This document shows, piece by piece, positions 6,380-11,533 of a stretch of 11,533 nt of DNA. The stretch covers positions 1 to 11,533 of the forward strand of contig JABJCZ010000333.1 of NCBI GenBank assembly GCA_018668475.1, written 5' to 3'. A program made the position numbers and the translations under genes. The notes under the pieces are model-generated. The model searched no databases. It had not been told where the DNA came from and saw nothing but the letters and a program-made list of their open reading frames with translations. The stretch is from Alphaproteobacteria bacterium. GTDB lineage: Bacteria; Pseudomonadota; Alphaproteobacteria; UBA828. Within the stretch, counting starts at the first letter, position 1; each line of letters begins with the position of its first letter.

Positions 6380-8415
6380 TCGATATTCGGGAGCTGCGCG
6401 TCAGGCCGAGGCACCGGCGCCTGATCCGCGGGAAAAGTAACTCTTTCTGCGGGTAGCAAAACAGTCACGGTCGTACCTTCGCCGTAGGTGCTTTCCAACT
6501 CAAGCGTGCCTCCATGAAGCTCCGTCAACGAACTGGCCAACGGCAAGCCCAGGCCGGTTCCGTCAAATTTTCTACTTAGCGCACTATCAACCTGGCCAAA
6601 GGCAGAAAGCGCCTTGGGAATATCATCCGGCGCAATGCCAATTCCCGTATCGATTACACGGATCGCCAAGCTGCCACCCTCAACCGCCTCGGCCGCAATG
6701 GAAACGCTGCCACCCTGCTGGGTAAATTTCACGGCGTTGGATACAAGGTTGATGAGAATCTGCTTGAGCTTCAACTCGTCCACCCGAATGAACGGCGTGT
6801 TCTTCGGCACGTGCAGCGTAAGTGTGACACCAGCCTCTTCCGCCCGGGGCCGAAGCAGGCGTAAACACGGCTCCACAATCTGTTCGAGCGATACTGAACG
6901 CTCCATCAGCGTGAGCTTGCCGACCTCAGCCTTGGAAAAATCGAGGATGTCATTGATGACGCCAAGCAGGTGCGCGCCGCTATCATGAATGTCGATCGCG
7001 TATTCTTCGTACTGAGAGGCTCCTAGCGGGCCAAACATCTCATTCTTCAATATTTCCGAGAATCCGATGATGGCATTCAACGGCGTCCGCAGCTCGTGGC
7101 TCATGTTGGCGAGAAACTCTGTCTTAGTGCGGCTTGCGAATTCGGCCTGCTCGCGGGCAGCACTTGAAACCCCCTCAGCAGCGCGGAGCTTTTCTTCCCG
7201 GTTCTTGATGCGAGAAATATCGTGCCAGATCTCAATGGTCCCATTGCCATCGGTCAGCCCGCACGATATCTGAACCCACCGCTCATCAGCCAGCTGGGTT
7301 TCTATTTCTAACGATTCGCGACCATGATGGTCCACAAGGGTTTCAAGTAGCGCCGCCACGTCTTGATGGTCACCAGCAAATAGCCCAATGGCAGCGGCGC
7401 GATGCAATATCGCGGCATATTTTTCGCCAGGCGCTAACATGCCGCTGGCAGGCGCCAAAAACTCTTCGTACCGGCTGTTGCAGAGAGTCAGGTTATCTGC
7501 CGCATCAAAAATCGCGAAGCCCTGAGGCATCGTTTCGACAGCGTGAATCAGCCGTTTCTGCGCCTCGGCAACACGGGCCTCAGCCTCATTTTGCAGACTG
7601 ACATCGGTTGCCGTTCCTCGGTAACCCAAAAACAGGCCGCTACGATCATGGAAGACCGGCGTCCCGCTAAGTTCGATTATTCTTCGATTGCCATCGGGGT
7701 CCCGCAATTCATACGTGACGCCCTGAAAAGGTACGCGGGAATTCGGCTCGGGGTTATGTTGGCGATTTGCCTCCGAAAATCCGTCAAAACTCCCACAATC
7801 AAAAAGGCTGCGGCCCAGCAGCGTCCGATCATGGATGCCGGTAAGTTCTAGAATACGAGCGGATACGTAGCTGAACCGCCAGTCGGCATCGACCTCCCAC
7901 ACCCAGTCAGACGTGAGCCGCGCGATGTCGTTGAACCGGTCATTGGCCTTGGCCATGGCCTCGCGCGCATTGAACTCAGCCGAAACGTCGTGAAACTCAC
8001 ACGCTACTAAATCTCCCGTCTCGCCAGACAACGACCAGCAGCGCAAACGGATGCAGCGATTTCCAGCGCCAGTAGAGAAGCGCCGGTCGGTGATTACCGG
8101 GTCGTCTGAACGAAAGGCCTGCGAAATCAGGTCTGCCGGGACAAATAGGGCTTCACCCTTTGTCCCTGACAAACCCTGGGTAAGCTCAAGCGCAAGGTTT
8201 CGATAGGCAAGGTTGGCCTTTAGAACATCGCCATAGACATTGCAGACACAAATAGCCGATGACTGCTCAAACGCTGCCGCCGGCCAGTCTCCAGGTTCTG
8301 ATATCGGCGCACCATCTGTTGCCGGCGCCTCAGCAATAGGCTGGTCCGCACTGGCCGGCGACCGCGCTGCCGAAACGCCCTCAACCTGCCGGAGTGGCCG
8401 TATCGTCTCAGCCAT
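6376..8415 (-). CDS. Soluble sensor histidine kinase with three PAS domains (PleC/PdhS-like HisKA)
   Basis: A 679-residue hybrid-free sensor kinase with no membrane segment, so probably cytosolic. There are three PAS-like domains at about 45-147, 160-275 and 287-403, with the third including a MPQGFAIFDA segment. A short coiled coil (about 405-432) leads to HisKA, with FLANMSHELRTPLN giving phospho-accepting H440. The HATPase domain carries the N box (N556, N560), the G1 box DTGIGIAPD (D589) and the G2 box GTGLGLPLA (619-627). The stretch after the H box (IIGFSEIL...FGPLG...YAIDIHDSGAHLL) closely resembles alphaproteobacterial PleC/PdhS kinases. There is no receiver domain or adjacent response regulator. 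I chose the ATG at 8415; TTG 8424 and GTG 8418 are also in frame. The start overlaps the end of the DUF2336 gene by 8 bases (ATGGCTGA), implying coupled translation. The ligand for the PAS domains is unknown. Confidence 0.92.
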   Translation of the reverse strand: MAETIRPLRQVEGVSAARSPASADQPIAEAPATDGAPISEPGDWPAAAFEQSSAICVCNVYGDVLKANLAYRNLALELTQGLSGTKGEALFVPADLISQAFRSDDPVITDRRFSTGAGNRCIRLRCWSLSGETGDLVACEFHDVSAEFNAREAMAKANDRFNDIARLTSDWVWEVDADWRFSYVSARILELTGIHDRTLLGRSLFDCGSFDGFSEANRQHNPEPNSRVPFQGVTYELRDPDGNRRIIELSGTPVFHDRSGLFLGYRGTATDVSLQNEAEARVAEAQKRLIHAVETMPQGFAIFDAADNLTLCNSRYEEFLAPASGMLAPGEKYAAILHRAAAIGLFAGDHQDVAALLETLVDHHGRESLEIETQLADERWVQISCGLTDGNGTIEIWHDISRIKNREEKLRAAEGVSSAAREQAEFASRTKTEFLANMSHELRTPLNAIIGFSEILKNEMFGPLGASQYEEYAIDIHDSGAHLLGVINDILDFSKAEVGKLTLMERSVSLEQIVEPCLRLLRPRAEEAGVTLTLHVPKNTPFIRVDELKLKQILINLVSNAVKFTQQGGSVSIAAEAVEGGSLAIRVIDTGIGIAPDDIPKALSAFGQVDSALSRKFDGTGLGLPLASSLTELHGGTLELESTYGEGTTVTVLLPAERVTFPADQAPVPRPDAQLPNID

Positions 8416-9559
8416 CACCGTCAACTTTGTTCAACGCATGCAGATATTCAGCGCTGCGCCGCCACCGCTTCAAAACCTTCTCCGCGTCTTCGCGATTGGC
8501 CGACTCATAGAGATTGCGCAGTTTGACGCGCTCTTCGGACAGGTTGCCATTCTGACCATCCTTGGCCTTGCGTGACAATTCATAGACGGTCAGGAATGTT
8601 TCGATATCAAGATCAATCGCCCGACACAGCAACGCCAGCGCTTCACCACCGGATTCGAACAGAATTCGCCGAAAAACAGTTGGCCGCAGCTCGGTCATCT
8701 TGCACATGGCGGCTTCGAACAACGCCACCTCACCCTGACGAAGTGCCGTCACCAGAAAATGCTCGTCGAGTTCGCCAACCTCGGCGATACGGTCAACAAG
8801 TTTCGAGGGCTCATCGCTATTTCCAGGCCCGCCCGTAGAAGCCGTGTCGTTTGCCAAACCAGCATCATTCATCGCATCGTCCAAAGCGTCGCGATCCATC
8901 GAGAAATTTTCGAAAATATGCTTGCGAAGAGCGGCGGAGACCCACCAGTACATCCGCTGGGCGAGGTCGGGGGGCAGGTCAGGGCGATGCACCAGCGGGT
9001 TTTGATACGTATCAACCCGCTTGGACTCACTCACCAGATACTCCATCACTTCGCGCGAAAATTTGGCGCCGTGATTGTTCAAAAGACTGGTAATCACATC
9101 TTCGTCGCCCGCATCGACCAGCGCGCGCGTAACAATGTCGCTGATCTCCTTGCGCATGGTCACAGCCAATTGATGCTGCAGCGTTCGGTGCTGGATGATC
9201 TCGATGAGATCAACGTCCTGCAACACGTCGCTCCGCATCAGTATTTCGTGCGCAACCATGGCTTCGTCATTTGCCAGGTCCACGATCAGGGCACTCGGCA
9301 CATTGGGATTATCCGCGAGTTTTTCCGCTAGGTCCCGACGTACGGTGACCTCCATCTCATGAATCAATTGACGAAGAATTTCGCCCATGAGGACGCGTTC
9401 GCGGTCGCTAAGGCTTTCTCCATCGCCAAGGAACAGGTCAGAGACGGTCTCCAGCAGCTGACGGCGACCATCTTCTGTCTTGTCCCGGGCGAGCTCAAAA
9501 AGATCGTCCGCACTCACTTTGTTGTCGGACATAGCCTGGGCCGCACCGTCAAGAGTCAT
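8408..9559 (-). CDS. DUF2336 family protein, helical-repeat, upstream partner of the histidine kinase
   Basis: A 383-residue, almost wholly helical protein that I recognise as DUF2336 (alphaproteobacterial, function unknown). Residues about 14-185 run as HEAT-like helical pairs, for example RRDLAEKLADNPNVPSALI, ILMRSDVLQDVDLIEII and EDVITSLLNNHGAKFS. A conserved-looking MYWWVSAALRKHI follows near 203-215. A low-complexity Asp/Asn/Gly linker (about 227-252) separates a second helical half with EALALLCRAIDLDIETF (about 306-322) and a basic C-terminus. No catalytic motif, signal peptide or membrane segment is seen. The start is uncertain: ATG 9559 has GAGAGG three bases away, while ATG 9532 would begin MSDNKVSADDLF; the frame stays open to 9691 but looks non-coding there. 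The stop overlaps the kinase start, so the two are probably made together. A scaffold or modulator role for the kinase is an inference from this coupling. Confidence 0.88.
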   Translation of the reverse strand: MTLDGAAQAMSDNKVSADDLFELARDKTEDGRRQLLETVSDLFLGDGESLSDRERVLMGEILRQLIHEMEVTVRRDLAEKLADNPNVPSALIVDLANDEAMVAHEILMRSDVLQDVDLIEIIQHRTLQHQLAVTMRKEISDIVTRALVDAGDEDVITSLLNNHGAKFSREVMEYLVSESKRVDTYQNPLVHRPDLPPDLAQRMYWWVSAALRKHIFENFSMDRDALDDAMNDAGLANDTASTGGPGNSDEPSKLVDRIAEVGELDEHFLVTALRQGEVALFEAAMCKMTELRPTVFRRILFESGGEALALLCRAIDLDIETFLTVYELSRKAKDGQNGNLSEERVKLRNLYESANREDAEKVLKRWRRSAEYLHALNKVDGDG

Positions 9560-9591
9560 CAACCTCTCGACCGCGCGCTTTCGCTCGTCAT
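9559..9591 (-). other. Possible 10-codon leader ORF overlapping the DUF2336 start (TGATG)
   Basis: On the minus strand an ATG at 9591 opens a 10-codon frame (MTSESARSRG). Its TGA at 9561-9559 shares one base with the ATG at 9559, forming TGATG, the arrangement seen at translationally coupled junctions. A GGA lies a few bases upstream of the mini-ORF start. It carries no attenuator-like run of one amino acid, so it may be chance. Confidence 0.2.
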
Positions 9592-9659
9592 TTTTATCCG
9601 GCGGGCTGGGCAAAACGCAATTCCCGAAAATTCGTAGGCTTGAAGCCCATCTCAGTTCG

Positions 9660-9686
9660 GTGCGGACAACACAAGCGTCGCCGCAC
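9660..9686. promoter_or_regulatory. Inverted repeat upstream of the DUF2336-kinase operon
   Basis: Perfect 6-bp arms, GTGCGG (9660-9665) and CCGCAC (9681-9686), are separated by 15 bases and lie about 100 bases upstream of the DUF2336 start. There is no T-run on either side, so it is not a convincing terminator for the upstream FAD oxidase gene. It could be an operator or leader hairpin, or chance. Confidence 0.25.
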
Positions 9687-9721
9687 GGCAATTACAGCCC
9701 TTTAATATCAGGCGTTTACCC

Positions 9722-9736
9722 TTAACATTTCGCTAA
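9722..9736. promoter_or_regulatory. Near-match to a CtrA-type binding site (TTAA-N7-CTAA)
   Basis: TTAA (9722-9725), seven bases, then CTAA (9733-9736) matches the alphaproteobacterial CtrA consensus TTAA-N7-TTAA with one mismatch. It lies about 165 bases upstream of the DUF2336 start, in the only non-coding gap ahead of the kinase pair. A match this short can occur by chance. It is listed because the kinase resembles those that feed into CtrA control. Confidence 0.25.
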
Positions 9737-9778
9737 TAGGGACGTGTGGGCCCGCGGCAAAGCCGTAACAGGAGAATA

Positions 9779-11167
9779 CTAGCTAATCGAAACTACTTTA
9801 CCGGGATTCATCAAATTTGCCGGGTCCAACGCGCGCTTTAACTGTCGCATTACATCAACACCCGCGCCATGTTCCGCCTCTAGGTAGGCGAGCTTGCCAA
9901 TACCGATACCGTGCTCGCCGGTACACGTGCCGCCCATATCAAGCGCCCTGGCGATCATGCGTCCGTTGACCTCACGGGCGCGGTCAATTTCGTCGGTGCC
10001 GGGTTCGACAAGAAATTGCACGTGAAAATTGCCGTCGCCGACATGGCCAACAATCGGGGCAATCAGCCCGGCCTCCTGAATATCTTCCTTGGTCGTGAGC
10101 AGGCATTCGGCAAGGCGGGATATGGGCACGCACACATCGGTCGGCCAGCCGAGCGAGCCCGGCCGCAATGCCAACGTGGAGTAGAATACATCATGACGCG
10201 CTTGCCAGAGCTTCGACCGGTCTTCTGCCGAGACGGCATACTGAAAATCCCCGCCGCCGAAGTCAGCTACGATATCGCGAACCTGCCCGACCTGTTCCGC
10301 AACACTCGCGTCAGTGCCATGAAACTCAAAGAACAGCGTATTGGCCACCGCATAGTCCATCCCGGAGTACCGATTGGTGGCATCCATCTGCACGTCGTCC
10401 AGCAATTCAATTCGGGCCACGGGAATACCGGACTGGATAATCAGAATTACGGAATTGACCGCATCTTCAAGCGACGGGAATGCACAGACAGCCGCGGAAA
10501 CTGCCTCAGGAATTCCATATAGCCGGAGCGTCACTTCGGTAATAATTCCAAGCGTTCCCTCGGAACCCACATAGAGTCGCGTCAGGTCATATCCGGCTGA
10601 AGATTTTCGCGCCCGCCCGCCTGTCTTGACGATGTGGCCATCTGCGGTGACCACTGTCAGACCCAGAATATTCTCCCGCATTGTGCCGTACCGCACCGCA
10701 TTGGTGCCGGATGCGCGCGTTGCCGCCATCCCGCCCAGAGACGCATCGGCACCCGGATCCACCGGAAAAAACAGTCCGGTATCCCGAAGATAGGTGTTCA
10801 GTTGCTTGCGCGTCACGCCAGCCTGAACGGTGGCGTCAAGATCCTCAGGGTTTACCTGCACAACGTCGTTCATCTGGCTGAGGTCAATTGTCACCCCACC
10901 ATGAAGTGCAATCACATTGCCTTCCAGGGACGTGCCGGCCCCGAAGGGAATCATCGGCACACCATGAGCAGCGCAGATTTTTACAATGGCGAGCACTTCT
11001 TCTGTCGAAGCCGGGAAGACCACGGCGTCTGGAGGACTCGGCGAATGATAGGTCTCTTCACCGGTCGCGTGGTGCGTGCGCACGCTTTCTGACGTTGAGA
11101 GCCGGTCCCCCAAAAGGTCCCGAAGTTCATCAACCGCCGTATCAAGATGCTGAATATTTGTAGCCAT
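9779..11167 (-). CDS. FAD-linked D-2-hydroxyacid dehydrogenase (D-lactate dehydrogenase, LDHD/GlcD-like)
   Basis: A 462-residue flavoenzyme of the vanillyl-alcohol oxidase (PCMH-type FAD) superfamily, predicted to oxidise D-lactate or a related D-2-hydroxyacid (possibly glycolate) to the 2-oxoacid and pass electrons to a cytochrome or quinone. The FAD-binding loop IPFGAGTSLEG lies at about 73-83, with PGADASLGGMAAT and GTNAVRYGTMRENIL at about 138-167 and YVGSEGTLGIITE at 199-211. The C-terminal substrate/metal motifs GHVGDGNFH (374-382) and TCTGEHGIG (414-422) are complete, and the chain ends in the usual LDPANLMNPGK. Length and motifs are closer to mitochondrial-type LDHD than to bacterial GlcD. 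No glcE, glcF or lactate permease gene is adjacent. The start has no recognisable ribosome site (CTCTGCTC precedes it), though the N-terminus fits the family. Divergent from the hydrolase gene at 11283. Confidence 0.92.
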   Translation of the reverse strand: MATNIQHLDTAVDELRDLLGDRLSTSESVRTHHATGEETYHSPSPPDAVVFPASTEEVLAIVKICAAHGVPMIPFGAGTSLEGNVIALHGGVTIDLSQMNDVVQVNPEDLDATVQAGVTRKQLNTYLRDTGLFFPVDPGADASLGGMAATRASGTNAVRYGTMRENILGLTVVTADGHIVKTGGRARKSSAGYDLTRLYVGSEGTLGIITEVTLRLYGIPEAVSAAVCAFPSLEDAVNSVILIIQSGIPVARIELLDDVQMDATNRYSGMDYAVANTLFFEFHGTDASVAEQVGQVRDIVADFGGGDFQYAVSAEDRSKLWQARHDVFYSTLALRPGSLGWPTDVCVPISRLAECLLTTKEDIQEAGLIAPIVGHVGDGNFHVQFLVEPGTDEIDRAREVNGRMIARALDMGGTCTGEHGIGIGKLAYLEAEHGAGVDVMRQLKRALDPANLMNPGKVVSIS

Positions 11168-11200
11168 GAGCAGAGACTAACCGAATTGTCGGACACTAGG

Positions 11201-11230
11201 CTATGCCGGATTTTTGGCATGATCCCATAG
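11201..11230. promoter_or_regulatory. Inverted repeat in the divergent FAD oxidase/hydrolase intergenic region
   Basis: CTATG-CC-GGAT (11201-11211) can pair with ATCCCATAG (11222-11230) to form nine base pairs with a two-base bulge and a 10-base loop. A competing pairing joins ATGCC (11203-11207) to GGCAT (11216-11220). It lies midway in the 115-bp gap between two divergent starts, where an operator for both genes would be expected. No matching -35/-10 pair was convincing. Confidence 0.3.
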
Positions 11231-11282
11231 ACAATTGAAGGCCAGCTTGGGACACTCACCCGCTCGACGACGGAGGCTGAAA

Positions 11283-11533
11283 ATGCATAAAGTGATTATT
11301 CCCGACAGTGTGTTGGAGCGGATCGCCCGGCGGCGCGCTAAGGTTCATATGTATGACGAGTTGGAGCCCGCAAAAACCGCACTTTTTGTCGTCGATATGC
11401 AAAAGGCCTTCGTGGAAAAAGGGGCAGCAGCCGAAATTCCCATTGCTCGCGAGATCGTCCCCAACATCAACAAATTGATCAAGGTAACGCGCGAGACTGG
11501 CGGCAAGGTCGTCTGGGTCGTCTCGACCTATGG
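11283..11533 (+). CDS. Isochorismatase-family cysteine hydrolase, N-terminal part (cut by window edge)
   Basis: The first 83 residues of a gene that runs off the right edge. After a 30-residue N-terminal segment comes TALFVVDMQKAFV, the first beta strand of the isochorismatase-like fold. Its aspartate (D38) is the conserved member of the Asp-Lys-Cys catalytic triad. The next helix and strand (IVPNINKLIKVTRETGGKVVWVVST) also fit the family. The Lys and Cys positions lie beyond the window, so catalytic competence cannot be judged. Members include N-carbamoylsarcosine amidase-like, nicotinamidase-like and ureidoacrylate hydrolase-like enzymes, and the substrate is open. The start at 11283 is supported by GGAGG (11272-11276), six bases upstream. 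Divergent from the FAD oxidase, so shared regulation is possible but unproven. Confidence 0.8.
   Translation, partial: MHKVIIPDSVLERIARRRAKVHMYDELEPAKTALFVVDMQKAFVEKGAAAEIPIAREIVPNINKLIKVTRETGGKVVWVVSTY

Noticed and set aside
8759..9331. A 190-codon plus-strand frame inside the DUF2336 gene
   Set aside because: It is the complement of the DUF2336 helical repeats, with no ribosome site and no known domain.
9755..9765. CGGC-AAA-GCCG hairpin after the FAD oxidase gene, considered as its terminator
   Set aside because: The stem is only four base pairs with a three-base loop and no T-tract on the minus strand. Such short pairs are frequent in GC-rich DNA.
9911..10522. A 203-codon plus-strand frame inside the FAD oxidase gene
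   Set aside because: It is antisense to well-defined FAD-oxidase motifs and encodes no recognisable family.

Overview
The window reads as ordinary chromosome from a GC-rich alphaproteobacterium, probably a Rhodospirillales-like lineage. This rests on a DUF2336 protein, a PleC/PdhS-type soluble histidine kinase, and a small protein with an AT-hook tail of a kind I associate with that group. I see no rRNA, tRNA, CRISPR array, insertion sequence, phage gene or attachment site. Coding is dense: eight complete genes and one gene cut by the right edge. No gene-free stretch exceeds 300 bases.

Left part (63-1538): two class I glutamine amidotransferase-like genes face each other tail to tail, with 27 bases between their stops. 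The second starts beside a divergent intergenic region (1539-1764) that holds a 10-bp tandem repeat and a candidate minus-strand promoter.

Middle (1765-6379, plus strand): a large CPA1/NhaP-type cation/proton antiporter with a C-terminal cyclic-nucleotide-binding domain, a 68-residue protein ending in a KRRGRPPK AT-hook, and a GT4-like glycosyltransferase with an unassigned C-terminal extension. The glycosyltransferase stop codon interlocks with that of the next, oppositely oriented gene.

Right part (6376-11167, minus strand): transcription runs from a D-lactate dehydrogenase/GlcD-like FAD oxidase, across a 219-bp gap, into a DUF2336 gene and then a three-PAS histidine kinase. The last two overlap by 8 bases and look translationally coupled, forming a two-gene signalling unit with no response regulator in view. 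At the right edge an isochorismatase-family hydrolase begins divergently from the FAD oxidase.

The genes do not form one pathway. The least described units are the DUF2336-kinase pair, the nucleotide-gated antiporter and the small AT-hook protein. Functions are assigned from motifs read by eye; no database search was run.
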